A stretch of DNA of 64,000 nucleotides from Symbiodinium microadriaticum (Eukaryota; Sar; Dinophyceae; Suessiales; Symbiodiniaceae). The stretch's first letter is position 1; each line of letters starts with the position of its first letter. The translations under genes were made by a program, and so were the position numbers. The stretch is taken from assembly GCA_001939145.1 (NCBI GenBank), contig LSRX01000788.1, positions 192,082 through 256,081 on the forward strand, in the 5' to 3' direction. Of the stretch, positions 24,546 to 38,450 are shown in pieces. The notes below the pieces were generated by a model. It saw nothing but the letters and a program-made list of their open reading frames with translations. It was not told the DNA's origin and did not search any database.

Positions 24546-27500
24546 GGCCTCTTCCAACGAAACACAGACTGAAACACAGACATCACAAAGAGGTTTGCAG
24601 CCAACATGCCCCTGAAACAAACTCCCAAGACCAGATAAATTTCTCCCCCCTCCCAGTCCGGACAACCGGCACAAACACGGTAGACCATACAGACCCGCAA
24701 TTCAACGGAAAACAAACTGAACCGCTCTGTTTTCGACAATGCCCAATACCGTTTGAGGCGGATAACCAGAAAGTTCCAAATACAATTTAATACAATGCCT
24801 TTTGTCTTGCACGCCCGCGTCCTGTGGGTCGTCCTGCGGCTATGGCAAACAACGATTTGTTCCGATTTCTGAAGGGTCGTGGTGGGCTGCCTTCGGTTGC
24901 CCCGGCCATCAACTGGGTTTGCGTTCAATTTGACCGGGCTGTCCTGCGGATACTACCCGGGCCGATGGACAGTTGTCCGGGCTGTCCGGGCTGCGGGGGT
25001 TTGGAAGAGCACCTCTTCGGGGGTCGGAAGCGACACGAAATAGGGCATTGGTTTGCGCTGCATCGTCTTCTCCACGCTGGTGTCAGCAATTTGTCTGCAG
25101 GTGCGCACTGCGATCCGCTGGAGCAAAAGCAGCGACACCGGCAACAGCTCCTTCCGTTGTCTACCCAGCCCTGAGAAGCGAAAGGAAATATGGAGCACCC
25201 AAAGACTTGTAGGTCTGGATGGTTCTGCAAAGCTGCGCATCTCAAGTGCATCTCGGCCAAAGAGCAGGTCTGGATCAGAAGCGTTGATTTAATGACGTCT
25301 GCCGATCGAAAATAACAACTTTTGCTGCCTGCAGCAAGCACTCGATTCTGAAAAGTGTTGCTACATCTTCTCATGTTTCTCGTGTAGACATACCGAATGC
25401 AGGGATTGCATCCCTCGTGTACTTGTGGCTTGCTGGTCCATGGACCCCTTCGCCGCGAAACTTGTTGGGCCAGCCCCGGTTTGGGCGGAAGAGCTTGCAT
25501 GCTAAAGCCGTGTTGCAGCATTGTTACGCAAGTGTTACCAGAAATGTTCCGAGAGAGTGCAAACAATTCTGATTCGCCGGTTGCCAGGCAGATCCTCGCT
25601 TCCGTGTGCTTGATGCAATAGCAATAAAAGGAATGCATATGCAAGAATCGAGCAGACTGATTATACTGATTTAGTTTTAGCATGCGACAGCAAGGCCGGC
25701 AATGACTTCGTGGGCAGACCCTCCTGCCAGCATGTCCCCGCCCTCCACCATGCCTGGTTCGGGACACTTGTTTTCCAGACTGGCACACGATTCGAACGAA
25801 ACAGTAGCGTTCTGCACGTTCCGAAAGTGTTCCCGGTTCCAGGCCGGCAAGGCCTTGGGGGGATGCCCAGGTAGGTCCTGCAAGCTGTGGGAGGCCGTAA
25901 GAGTAATGAGAGGGTACGGGTCCATCGGTTTTTGAATGATACGTAGAGCCATGCCCAGAGCCAGATCATGCAAGGTTGATCAGGGGTTCAAGGCCCGTTT
26001 AGAATCAGAATGGTGTTAGGATAACAGCCTTTGCCGCTTATCGATTCAGTAAAGGAACGACCTGCTTATAGCTGAGTTGTAGTAGTCGGATGCTTCAACG
26101 GTGCCGACTAGGTTGGATGGTCCGCAATAATGGGATCCTAAATTCCGGACGGAAGCCTCACTGATTCACCAGCTGAAAGCAGCTAATGGCCGAACCACCA
26201 ACCGCCCGACCTGCTTTCTTGTCGCGATAGGCATGGCAAAGAGGATGCGATAGAGCACGAGGTCAACGATCCAAGGATGCGACATTATGACTGTAATTGT
26301 AATCTCGATCATCTCGCGAAATTGTCAAGTAGCGCCTGCGCACATGGCATCTTTGTCTCACCAGAACTTGGTTCAGACCCTTCTGCGAAGGCGCCTACTG
26401 AAACATGGACCAGCGAAGCAGAAAACTGCTGCGACAGCTCAAAACATTCCTGCCAGCAGAATGTAACAAAAGCCAGAAAGCGTCAAAACGGGGTTCGTCC
26501 TGTTCTGATACTGGCAGAGTCTTTGGCAGTGTCCTGTCCAAGGCTGTTGCTTTCGCCGCATGCTTCACAAAGAAGGACCGCAGGCGTTGCAGACCAGCAT
26601 GACTTCTGCCTTGTCCAATTCGGCAGCACTGGTGCAGGCAACCCAAGATCTCACAGCTCAGTGAACCAGAAGGACACCTGATTCCATTCCGCTTTTCCAG
26701 CCAATCTTCGCTGCAAGTTTCTACAGGCATGACACAGACCCTCACTTCTCGTTTGGCAGCTGAGTTCAGGGCGGAGGCGGGCCTGTGTTCAGATCTTGTC
26801 ACCGAACAGCTTCCGCGAGACCCGGCGAAGCTTGCACCGTTCTCTTCATCGCCTACGGATGCATGCGTCCAAAGTCGAGGCCAAACCGCTTCTGCTGATA
26901 CCTGCCACACTGATTTCAATGTCGCTGGCCGGGACAGCATCACTCAGGCACATCACGTAATTTGCGCACGACGCAATACCATGCAGATCTGCCTACTGGT
27001 AGTCTTACCGATCCACTGCATGCCAGGGCCTTCCTGACTGGACGTCTCCTTGACATTGCTCTAGACTCTGCAAAAACCGGTGGAGATCCTGCGGGTGCAT
27101 TTCACGCCCTGGCGCCAATTGCAGGCTGGTGGACTGGAAGAGCTATCATTCGGGCAGATTGGAGCACCTTTCTGTTAAACCCAGCTAGCGGCACCCCCAG
27201 GCTTCTATTTCGCATGCGCTCTCTATGGCTATGTGGCCTGATACCCGGCCAAAGCGCAGGGACACTGTAGATTTTTTCTTGCCAAGTCAGTGCTGCCGAA
27301 GCTCGCATGCTGCCGAGGCGAACGTGGTGCAGGGCATCCTCTTCGCCTTGGCCAGGCTGACTGCTTCCCTTGATGAAGTCCTCAGTATGTTGCAAGACTT
27401 CACACATTACGCACAGAGAGCCAGGGCATGCCAGGAGGGCAGGATCGTAGCGCACAAGCAGCAGGTCCTACATGGGTTGGAGCCCAGTCTTGAGAAGATT

Positions 27501-27912
27501 CGAAAAATCAGCATCCGAATCAGCAGGAATTGACGCAAGTTGTCACAGAAGCATGACACGTCGCTTATTCTTTCTTGGAAAGTGGCACGAAGGAAAGCTT
27601 CTGTTACGAGCAGGCTCGCTACCAAGATAGGAAGGCGAAAGACACATGCATTTCGTTTCGCAGCATTGACGTCGATTCCTTGCGGTATTCTTCGACAGTT
27701 CCTCAGGCTGTTATACGTACCCGGCAGTTCGACGTTTCGGAAGCAAGGGGTTGACCACGCTTTATCTCGAGCCACGGATATGCTGTGTCTCAGCTATGGC
27801 CAATTCTTAGGGTCAGACTCGAAGGCTATGCATGTATATATATATATATATATAATGTTTACATATCATATATATATATATATATATACACACGTATACA
27901 CACATAATTCAC

Positions 27913-27946
<34 letters not shown>

Positions 27947-28135
27947 TCTAGAATACAAGTAATAGTAAGTAACGATAATAATTCTTCTAATAGCAATAGG
28001 AATAATAAGAAGAATAAGAAGAAGCGAGATGGATGTCGATACATGCCAGGTGCCCCCCCCCCCGGCGTGCCTACCAAGTGGGTGTGGTGCGCGATATCAT
28101 AACTGTCATGGACTGGAGAGGGGCCTTCTTGCATC

Positions 28136-28166
<31 letters not shown>

Positions 28167-30400
28167 TATAATATAGACATATGCTCCTGGCTACACAACA
28201 TGTGTCTCGTACGCACCTGGCTCAGGTGGAAAATGTCAATGTCTATGCGCCAGAAGCTCTTCAAGGTGAGTGGATCCAAGTTTCAGCAGTCTTGGTATAT
28301 AGATTCTGCTCCATCCAGAATATACTATACATATTTGTGTAGCTTTCCCCGCGTGCATCCAGGCACTGATCCGCCAGGAAGTTGGGTTCTTTGAGCAGAA
28401 CTCCAGCGGCGCCCTAGTTTCGAGGCATGATGTCGCTTAAAATGTCAGCCCATCACATGGCTTCTTCAGATGCTATGGCAGCTTCGTTCGTGACGGTAGG
28501 CTGACGAACGACACTGACCAGTTGCAGAATGCCTGATGCCGAGCTAAAGGGCGATGGGTGTCGTAGGGATGAATCTTGGAACGTCTTGAAACGTCTTAAA
28601 GTTTGCCTGGTCTGAGCCCGGACCAGGGAGGGATGTTTTTTTCTGGGTTTGACAGCACTGCCTGCACGTATTGAGCTTTCGTCCCACCACCTGGGCACAA
28701 GCATGCTTAATGCCTTAATGTTTCGAGGAGCTTCTGCCCGCACAATCCCTCCGAAGCCTGGCGACTGCGCACGCAGCACCAGCGAAATCTGTCTGAGCTT
28801 CGCTTCTGAACCCAAATCACAGCCGGACATGTCAGACATTGCGAAGGTAGGTGTTGGTTTGAGCCTGCGCCTAGTCCTAGTCACAAAGTGGCAGCAATTT
28901 CTTGGTCGTGACGCGAATCTATGGCTGCTCAAAGCGTTCATTCGATCTGGAAATCTCTCTGCAAATGCGCGAGGCGTGGTGCCAATGTGGTACCTTAGGA
29001 AGTTTTTGTTGAAGGAGCCATTATTTGCAGCTGCTGGCTGGCCAGTCGGGCCAGAGGAAGAGAGGATGGGAGGAACGCCGATGTACTCCGGACTTGTTGG
29101 AGGGACCAGCTGCTGGGTTCAGGCTTCAGTTCAAGGCAGAGTCACGCAGGTAGGTAGTGTTACAGCGAAGTTTCGCCACAGTGAACGGAGCACCAACCCA
29201 AGGGTCCCACGATTCGCAGCTTTGGCCATCTGTTCTGCTATGTGATGTTGAAGTTCTGCTCCGTACCGGACCTCGTCGTGGTACCAAAGATTGGGCGCGT
29301 CGCTGAACACCCCTCCCTCTGAAAACTAAGCTGAGCGTGTGCTGCCGAAGCAGAGAGAGGGAGCACTCGCTAGGAAAAGGCTTCAGGGTTGAACGGAAGG
29401 TCGCAGGCAGTGTCGCGCTGGGTTCAAGTTTCAGTTCGAGATACAGGCAGGGTCCAGGCGGGAGGGTCAGGAACAAAAGCAAGGGAACCAGCGGGCTAGG
29501 TGCACCCAAGTCCTGTACACTGTTTGTTTACCTACTTGGCACAACGAGGGACACCAAAGTTGGGAGCACAGTGAGCTTGTGTGCCTGAACCTCGTGAGTA
29601 GGTATACAACCCAAGGGAGCACCAGCGCGAAAAAGCGGGAAAACCCCTTCGTGCAGTTGAGCCCGTCCCTCAACATGGTGGACAGGGTTCCGCTGACGCG
29701 CGAGCTTGAGGGACTGCCCCTCGGCCCTAGTTCTAACCCCCAGCAAAGCGACGCAAAGCAAAGGAAGGGAGGGATGAAAGGAAGGCACGATGAAAGGAAA
29801 CAACAGGAAGGGGAGGCAAGAAATGGACCATGGCAAGAGTTGCCCCACAACCCAACCCGACAAGTTCTAACCCCACCGTGCCACAACCTGACCTCCCGAA
29901 ACTTCAAAGTCCGAAACCCAAAAGACATAAACCATGACTCCGCGAAGCAGCAAACCCCAAGGCCCTAAATGGCAAAACGCAAAAATGCTACAGAAGGGCA
30001 CAGTCCCCCTCCCAGAACGAAACAGAGACAGTGGAATGCGGCGGCAGAGAGTCCAAGGTTTTGAATCGGGCACCAGAGAACCTGGTCACCAATTTGATGC
30101 GGTTGGTGTGTGGCCCGGTCTGGCAGCTTCAATGCAACACACCCCGGACTTTGGGAATGCAGATCTTGAGCACTCTCGCTGCTTGTTCGTTTACCTGCTG
30201 CTCGCTTAGCTCACAACGCGGCTGCTCAAGCAGCTTGTGAAGAGCTTCAGGTGATCTCTTTGGTTCTCATGGCGAAGCAGCACACCTTGCTGACTTTGGT
30301 AAGTGTGGTGCGCTGGTCGCAGTCAGACAACTGCCACACCAAGTGCTTACCACTGGGCTTCACTTCCTGAGGCACCGCTGCCACTGGCTTTTCTCCTAGT
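24546..30400. other. Unresolved stretch, possibly upstream exons of the ABC transporter
   Basis: Plus-strand open segments that could be exons occur near 26729-26890, 26960-27130, 27290-27500 and 28830-29140, but none carries a motif I recognise. Because the transporter exons I can place begin in the middle of a transmembrane domain, its 5' exons probably lie here. (AT)n tracts interrupt at 27.83-27.94 and 28.13-28.16 kb. Confidence 0.35.
27832..27945. repeat. (TA)n microsatellites
   Basis: Three TA-dinucleotide runs of about 20-24 bases, separated by short non-repeat words and an ACAC tract. A further (TA)n run lies at 28134-28163 beyond a C-run near 28054. Confidence 0.85.
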
Positions 30401-33400
30401 CAAGAAAACAGGTCAAGCTCCTGCCTCAGATGCTTGTATGTTAAATGAGCGCTCGTAGCTTCAATCCATGTTTGCAGAGGTGGTCGGCAGATATAGTGTC
30501 CTGCAGAACGATTCCCTGGCGCGCGTCAACGCTGTTGCATCCGAGGCGACGGGCTTGGCTGCAAGCGTGAACGAAGCATAACGAAGACATACTATGAAGT
30601 GTTGCCATACAGTACACTTGTGCCCGCATGCGGTCGGAACGTCGATTCCGCGAGGTATGTTTTGGACAACCGGCACGTACTCCAGCGTTTCGAATTTGTG
30701 AGCCTGTCGGCTCAAATTCTAGATGTACGCAGCAATGAAGGGTCATGGTACCAGGACCCAGAAGCAAACCAGGATTCATTTCTTGGATGTGTGGACTTCC
30801 ACCTTGAAAGAAACGTGTGCAGATGTGTTCGGCAGTCTTGTCACGACGCAAATGCACATGACCTTCCGGTGATGATTGCTGCAGACCCCTCGTGTCGCTT
30901 CGATGCTCGTCATCCCGCTGTACCGCCGTAATGCTGGCACTCGACCCGCACTGCTTCATCACATTCTGCAACCAGGCGATGCTAGGTCAGCTGCGTACTC
31001 TCGAGCTATCCGTGCAAGCAGGCGCCACACGCGTGCCTCCACAGGCCTTAGATGCCTTAGTGCGTCAGTGTCTCCTCTGAAAGACCGCTCGCATCGCTGC
31101 GCGGCCATGTCGGTCAAGGCGCCTTCATTGCTCAAATGCTGCGAGACAGCAGTCGAATCATGGTCGAGTCGATGCGCCTCCGAAAGTGGACCTGCTTGCC
31201 TTGGATCAGAGCTTAGTGTGAAATCTTGGAGCCGTGCAGCAGTATGCATAGGACGACTGCGCAACGAACTGATGCAAAGGGACCGAGGCAAGACACAAGC
31301 AGCAAATAAGTCGCATGCGGGATGCGCATTACAAGACTCTTCACACTTATGAGCCAAACCTGTGACAGAAGAACTTCATGCATCGGGCAGATGCAAACTT
31401 GGTTGTACTCTGACAGGGCTTGTTGCTACTGTGCCGTGCGGTTTCTGTGAGAGTTTCGGAGGCGATTGCCAATGTGAGAGCGGTGCAGATCGCTGGGGCA
31501 GAGCAGACCGAGGTCCAGGACAGCAGAGCAACAGCCTGTGTACATCTGCGCACACTACAAATGAGAGTACACATGCACTCTACACTGGCACTCTGTTTGA
31601 GAGCTGCTGCACGCAGTCCAGATTGACGAGGAATATTGCAAAGCTACGAACAACTACCTGAAAGTGCTTCCGACTCGTTTGACTGTGGCATAGACGTGGA
31701 TTGCATGATGCACAGATCTGCTGCCAGGTCATTGAGCGGACGCTCTTTAAGGAGACTCTGTGCAAGACTGGCATCTACCCATTTTTGCAGGTAGTTCCGA
31801 TTGGCACATCGGATGCTCGACTCGCCAGGAGACAGCGCTGCGGTTTGTCTCCACCCTCCTGAGCCTTGGCTCAAGTGGGTTGAGATGAGCAAGTCCCAGA
31901 ATGGCCTCTTCAGGAATGACGCTCTATCAGACGTGCCTTTGTTGTGCGCCTCGGTGCACTAGAGAGTGATGAGCACGTCAGACGAGAAGTGAGGGTCGTA
32001 CAGCCATAAACGTGATTCGGAATGCTTGACAGCAAAAGCAGCTTGCCACCGTCCAGGCCTCTCCTGTTGGTTCATTGCCTGTGGCCAGCTGACCATGGGC
32101 CAATTCTACACATACAGGACCGGCCACTGTCAGGTCGAAGTGCCGACAGGAAGCTTTCCTCGAGGTGTTTTTCGGAGAGGTCAGGTTATGGAGGTCAGGC
32201 CTGCAACACGCGCAGAGACACAGCCATCCGAATACAACTGCGAATAGGATCCGCAAGGTTGGCGGGATGGCGCGCCTAACACTCGCACGGTCTGCCAAGC
32301 CTGGACAATCCTGGCACCTCTGGAAAGTGACTCCAGCTCACCATCAATGACAACAAGTGCTACAAGTTTTCCCTGCGAAAGCAAAGCTTCGGACTCTCAA
32401 GAGGGGATGAGCAAGCTTTGGGACGGTCCTGCTTCAAACGTGTCTGCACCAAGTTGAGGGCCGCACGGTTCGACAATCGTCCGAGCAGAGCACACATCTT
32501 GAGCCGCCCTGCGTCGAACGTCAACTGCTAAGAGGCAGCGTTCCGTAACACCGGCAGCTGGGTCTTGCTCTGATTCGGATTCTTCTTGCTGACTGTCGAC
32601 TTTTCCAAGCTTTGTCCTTTCTTTACGAAGAAAAGCACTGCGGTCCTCGGTACTCGTTCGAGTCTTTCAAGATGCTTTTTCTTCCAGCTGACTGAAACGT
32701 GCTGAAACGCTGCTTTGTGCCTGTAGCAGGCGTTTCTGTAAAGTTGCAGGATTGTAGGCGAATGTCGTTGCATGCCGCTGCTGTGCCAGATTCCTTCTTT
32801 TCGACTCTCCACTGCTGCCGCTAACTGCACGAGTCAAGAACACTGAGCACATCGAGGCATTCGCAGTCAAAGCCCTTCGCACTGCAGCAGGAACGGCTAG
32901 ATTCATGCAGACCTGACGACAATGGAGTGCTTTGGATTGGGCCTGAACCCGGGCAAATTCACAAACTGATTGCAGATTGTGCACGTGACATTCAGGTGTA
33001 GCAAAGGTTTACTAGTAGCAAAGCCTGCCGGCTCGCATGCACAATCTTGTTTGACAGGACCTTGCTTTGGAGCTATCGGCGTGGCTTCCGCGAATTGGCG
33101 GAGCTCTTCACAGGTGTGTCACGTGCTCAGGCGGGCCCATGCATTCAGAGCTGAGCTAAGTCGCTCTCCCACTCTCTGTTTCTCTGTCTCTCTCGCTCTC
33201 TCTGTCTCCCCCTCCTTCATCACTGTCATGATGTTGCAATTCTGCATGCTGGTGGCAAGGCTGTGTCACGAAGATATTTCGATCTCACAGATCGACAACC
33301 TACTGTGCCGGTTGCCTACGCCAGCCGAGACCAGCACCGATGCACCGATGATCATCGTTGTTCGGTGCCGGCAGGTACTCGAAGCCAGCTGCAATGCGAT

Positions 33401-36330
33401 TGCCGCAAGAATCCGTCACCGGAAGGCTGTCCCTCCAAGGAGTTTCCTTCCAGTACCCTGGCCAGGACAGCATTTGTATTGGCTGATATCTTCCACCTGC
33501 CGTTCTGGTCTGGATGCGAGGACAAATGGGCCGTGCAGAACGTTACATTCGACGTAAATCCAGGGGAGATTGTGGCTTTGGTCGGGGTGGACATCTTAGC
33601 TTCGACGCGCGTCGATTTCGCGAACTGACAATCACTAGCCCCTGGTCAAGGCAAGCGGTGCAGGGAAATCTTCCATTCTTCGACTTTGCGCCCGTCTCGC
33701 TGATCCCCAGGAGCAATGACACTTCATGGCACTTCTTGCCTCAACCTCTAGAACGCGTTGATTCCTGTGAGGAGGGTTCCGTGCGTCTCGATGGCCATGA
33801 TTTACGAGATCTGGATCTGCAGGAGACATGTCGAGAACCTTCAAGTTCGGACAGCTGTCAGAAAAGTACGCCTGCTACACATGGCGGAGCACATTCGGGT
33901 CATAGATTAGCAGACGATCGATGCGCTTGCCCCAAGCCGGCACCTCCGAAGAAGACAGACAGTGGACGAGAAGCTGAACAGCATAGAACATCAGGAAGGT
34001 GTATAGCCCTGAGGACAGCTACTGCAGGACATTCCCACCAACTCCTGTCTGGGCGAGAGGCCGTAGCAGCGACGGCTCAATATACATTTGGCCTTTGTCT
34101 AACTGGTAAGATCCGCCTTCAGAGGCACTCATACGCAAAGCGGGGAAGCTCTGATCCCGAAACTTGTTCGCCTCAGCTATACTGGGCGCATGTTGATCGA
34201 GATGTGAAGCGTCCTGAATCCTCAATGAGAAATGATGCCTCAAGCTTGCCCGAACCCTCCATCCCTTCCACAAGCAGAATATCAAGTTGTCTGAAAAGGT
34301 CGCAAGCAAACTCCTGTAAGTTCAAAACCACCGGCCAGTCCATTCCAGCTGGACAGTCACGACTGCGTGGCATATCGCACGATGTGCCATTCGTTTGCAA
34401 TTTCGGGTCAGGTCGCAAATTGTAATGCTACTTGTATGTCAGTTGAACTTCTGGGAGCTTGTGCTTGCAAACGCGGTGATTCCAGGACTTTCGGCGCTGT
34501 ATCGGAGTTGTGGATCAGGACTTCGCGGCAGCATCCACATAGATTTACCTAATCCAAAAAGGACGGAGAGCTTTCTGCTGCAGGATCCAGCGCTGTTCGA
34601 CCGAACAGTGTGGGAAAACGTAGGATATGGATGCATGCTTAGCCTTGGTCAAGCAGGGCTTAGGCGAATGTAGGGGAAAGATGCCCTGCGCACCCAAGGC
34701 TGCAACATCGACATCGAAGACAGCAGCAAGCAGGCCAGGCATCTTCCGGAGTTGAGAGCGTCACGAAATGCCACAAGGGCCCCCGTTCAGGAGCAGCTTG
34801 CCGAAGCTGTGAATGCAGCGCAGGCCACAAAGTTCGTGGAGGCAGCAGAGCACCACGCGGTGCATTGCCGGTGTACACGTCGTGTGTTGGCGACCTTTGA
34901 GGCCCTGCCAGCTGAACCTCTAGGGGAGCGAGGTTCTCGACTTTCCGGCGGCCAGCGACAAAGGCAAGGGAGCTTCACGATATGCACTACATAGATCTAC
35001 ATAGCTACACATAACTTGTCGTCCGTCCGGGAGTTGATAACGCCACGACGCAGGAACACAGAAGCATGCCCTGAAGTCTCAAGTCGGAACCTGCAAGTTC
35101 AAAGCCCGACGAGTTGCAGCAGAGCACAGGAAGGCCCAAAGTCCGCCCGCATTCGATGTGTAACGGTTTTGAGGCCGTTTCTCTGGTATCCAGGGCCTTT
35201 CGGCACAGCCTGGAGGAAGCTGAGAGCTCGAAAAAGGATGTGTGGATGCGAGGACGTCCTTGGAGAACCCGAAGGCCCAAAGCTTTGGCTCAGAAGGATC
35301 TCTCTGGACCGGCAAGGTCATCCTGCTCGCGTGCTTTTTTCTGCCCACCTTTTTTTAATCCCCGGGGAAGCCTCATGCCAGAAGCTGGAGGACTAAACCC
35401 TTGTCCCACGAATCTCTGAGTTCGGAAGATGTCAGATATTGGAATTTCCCGTCTGCTGACAACACAAGCATCTCTTTGGGGGCAGCTGATCAGCTTTCTG
35501 TCGCGATTCCTGCTTTCGGTCGTTTCGTTTTGGTTAAATGCCTCGTGCACCTGGTACTACTAACAATGCTCGGATGCTGACTGCAATGGCATGTTTGGGC
35601 ACCCACAAGCAACCGCCGGGCATTTACAAAGCGACACGTACGCATATACAGCAACATCGGATAGCAGCAGTGTGGCACGCCAGCTGCGTCACCATGTGTC
35701 AAGGCTCGCAATCGCAAGAGCAATTGCCAGAGGCCAGGCTAAGACTATGCTGTTTAGAGCAATGCAACCATGTCTGAGGGCTTGCACGAAGGTGCGCCGG
35801 TGCTTCTGATGGACGAGCCAACCTCAGCTTTGGATGGCGAGACCGAGGACTCAATGTGTCATAGCTTCTTTCAAGACGTTCGGAGCAGCCTGAAAGTCGG
35901 TTTACCGAAGGAGGCGGTTGCTTCCACTTTGTCGCGCTTGGCTTCCAGAGGTCGTGCGGTCTTAGCCTCCCAGCTCAGAGCTTGCCATTTGGCACAAGAT
36001 GCAGAACAGAGTGCAGCATGATACTGTCAATCCCAGGTTGCAGCACATCGATTACGAACAGTTGCAAGAGCTCATCGTATAGTGGTGCTGGAAGACGGAC
36101 GTGTGGTGGAGGATGTCGCTTTTTCTAAAGATGAGGTGAGGTTTGTAAACAAAAGCCTGTCGAGCCAGGAGGGTCGTCGGGAGCAGTTACTGGAAGAGCC
36201 CAACTCCAGGCCGTTTGATTTCATAGCGGGTCCGGTCCATTCGCACTTAGCTGGGTTTTCTGCCACAAAGACAGTGCACGGCGCGAGCAGGTACCGAGCC
36301 ACTGTCGAGCCTTCCATGGAGGTTGATTGA
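30400..36330 (+). CDS. ABCB-type ABC transporter (TMD plus complete NBD), multi-exon
   Basis: An ABC exporter of the MDR/TAP type would couple ATP hydrolysis to substrate export across a membrane. Transmembrane-domain coupling exons read LARVNAVASE (30515) joined across a 916-base intron to AIANVRAVQIAGAEQTE (31462). The nucleotide-binding domain is complete across introns: VSFQYPGQ (33441), DKWAVQNVTF (33521), GEIVALVG joined to ASGAGKSS (Walker A, 33566/33651), GSVRLDGHDLRDLDL (33778), GVVDQ joined to DPALFDRTVWENVGYG (Q-loop, 34503/34584), FVE joined to ALPAEPLGERGSR, LSGGQRQR (signature, 34941), LAIARAIARG, PVLLMDEPTSALD (Walker B and D-loop, 35797), and AHRLRTVARAHRIVVLEDG (H-loop, 36053). 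Placed introns: 30546-31461, 34842-34901, 34964-35703 and 35733-35791 (GC-AG); 33466-33520 and 34519-34583 (GA-AG); 33587-33650 (GT-AG). A stop at 36328 closes the last frame. The 5' end and half- versus full-transporter status are unresolved. Confidence 0.85.
33165..33212. repeat. (CT)n-rich tract
   Basis: Imperfect CTCTCT/CTGTCT repeats on the plus strand. They lie just upstream of the NBD exons, inside what must be an intron of the transporter gene. Confidence 0.7.
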
Positions 36331-37489
36331 TTGAACTGATGACGTGCATTCTTCGGGCCTGTGATAATTCGTACGACGTGTTCCTGTGCTTCTCGAGCAC
36401 AGAAACCTCACCGGAAGAAGCTGCACGGACCAATTGAGCGCACCTTCTATGTCGCGCTGGGAATTGCTGATAAATTGCCTGGAGAGTGCCTGAAAAAGGA
36501 CTGTTCCATCAGAACTGCTTCGTCCAAATTGGAAGTTTCGAGGGCGATGTGATGCAATATTATTCATTCTCTATGTTCTCTTTTGTCAGCTGACTCATCT
36601 CCCGTGTCTCGTCCAATCCTCACAGTTTAACGTCTCATTGCGCCAGGGATGCGTCGTCCGCGGCCCGTGGCCCGATGATTGTCCAAAATCGACGGTCTGT
36701 GTTTGTCAAGCCGTTGTCGTCCTCTTCGGAGCAAGCTCGCTTGCTTCCGCAGCTGCCTGTGACATGATCCCATATTAGTAGATTAAGAGGAAACATGGCT
36801 TGTGATGAGGGAAAGCATGGAGTAATGCTAGGTTATGAGCCTGTTTATGATATCCCTTTCGTATCTGATGAAGCATTTTCCATGTGTAAAATAGTTATGC
36901 CAAAGATCTTGGCTATGGCTACTATAAGTTTGGCTCTTTTTAATTATAACCAATCCATAAACCTGAAACTTACGACGATTTTACGAGACGATTGTAATAA
37001 GAATAATCCACTAGGATTCTATATTCTGAATATGAAAGTATGGGGTGTTGCTTCTTCTGGCATGCTCTAGATATTATGAAATATTAGTATTTTTTATATT
37101 TGGCATAATATAATATTTCGTAAGAGATTGTTGTTTAATTTCTGATTATTGCCGGAAATTTTGAGAAGGAATTTTCCGCGCGGAGCCTTCGAGGAATAAA
37201 TAGTATAATTTATATAAGATCGAATACCCAGCCTTATACATCGAGATTTCAAAATTTGACTTTCTTTATTTATTTAATTTAATTTAATTTCTTTATTTAT
37301 AGAACTTAATTTAATTTACTTAATTTAATTTGATTTTCTTAACGTATTTTAACTTAACTTATTTTACTTTAACCTTAACTTAGCTTACTGAATTCTTAAT
37401 TTATTTTCTTAATTTATTTCGACTTAAATCTCTTTCTTAAAATTTAAATATTCTTTCTAAAGCCGGAGCCAGCTCCGACACTTCCGTCG

Positions 37490-38160
37490 GGAATATAACC
37501 CTTACCATGGATTGGCTTGGTCGAGCGTTAAAACGCGTCGTAAAACCCCTTCTTAGGGATTGGCGAGGTTAAATGCAAAAATACGAGATAAAGTGATATA
37601 TTTTTTTTCAAAATATGAGGCGTGATGTATCGATTTTTATAATGGATTGGTGTGATCGAGCGATTGAACGCGAGGTAAATAAAATTGTATATTTTTGTCA
37701 TTCGTTCGACGCCTCGATTTTTTTAATGGATTCGCCTGGTCGAACGATTGAATACGACTGAACGCCCATTGTAGGCGTAACGCGTAATCCTTCCCAGGGA
37801 TTTGATAGGTCAAAGTCAAAAACGCGAGGCAAAGTTGTTTATTTTTCAGACCGTGAGGCGTGAAGTATCGATTTTTACAATGGGTTGGCCTGGTCGAGCG
37901 ACTAAACGCGAGGAAAAATGACAGCTTTTACGTGGCCGCTCGATTTTTGCAATGGATTGGCCTGGTCGAGCGACTGAACACGATTGAACGCGTCGTAAAA
38001 TGACATATTTTCGACGTAACGCGCAACCCTTCCTAGGGATTGGCCAGGTCAAACGTAAAAACGCGAAGTAAAGTGACATATTTTTCCGACCGTGAGGCGT
38101 CACATATCGATTTTTACGATAGATTGGCGTGGTCGAGGGACTGAACGTGAGGTAAAATTA
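37490..38160. repeat. Tandem repeat with GATTGGCCTGGTCGAGCG core
   Basis: The core recurs near 37507, 37641, 37726, 37878, 37951 and 38120, each time after a TCGATTTTT or similar word. A second motif, AGGGATTGGC followed by AGGTCAAA, recurs near 37555, 37797 and 38035, giving a higher-order period of about 240 bases. The repeat is locally richer in CG than the surrounding block. Confidence 0.75.
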
Positions 38161-38164
38161 CAAG

Positions 38165-38450
38165 CCCTATAAGTCTAAACCTTGAGTATGTAGATTAGAG
38201 TCACGATAAATATAGAGTCAAGTACATGTAAGGTATAGTCAACCCTAAATCTTAAATATATAGATGATAATAGATGATGAACATAGAGTCACGATAAAGA
38301 TTGCGTCAAGTTCATGTAAGGTATAGTAAATAGAGTCGAGTGCGGGTGACAAATACAGAGTGAAATGATACTAAATATAGAGTGGAGATATATATATAGA
38401 GTCCATAGACTCAAGTATATCGACTCTTTTGAACCCTAGACCCTAAACTC
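38165..38450. repeat. Diverged tandem repeat with ATAGAGTC words
   Basis: ATAGAGTCACGATAAA and CATGTAAGGTATAGT occur twice each, about 85-110 bases apart (around 38195-38240 and 38283-38330). They are followed by more ATAGAGT words to about 38400 and a short ACCCTAAACTCTAAAC stretch that resembles telomeric complement. Confidence 0.6.

Noticed and set aside
24279..24572. Gly/Leu/Phe-rich plus-strand ORFs
   Set aside because: Translations of the degenerate telomere-like repeat.
31866..31875. TTGGCTCAAG, identical to the 3' ten bases of the dinoflagellate spliced leader
   Set aside because: The upstream half (CCGTAGCCATT) is absent and it lies inside an intron of the ABC transporter; a ten-base match is expected by chance at this scale.
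36795..37070. 91-residue ORF at the left edge of the AT-rich block
   Set aside because: Reads like protein but has no recognisable domain, is short and lies in compositionally biased DNA; too weak to call a gene.
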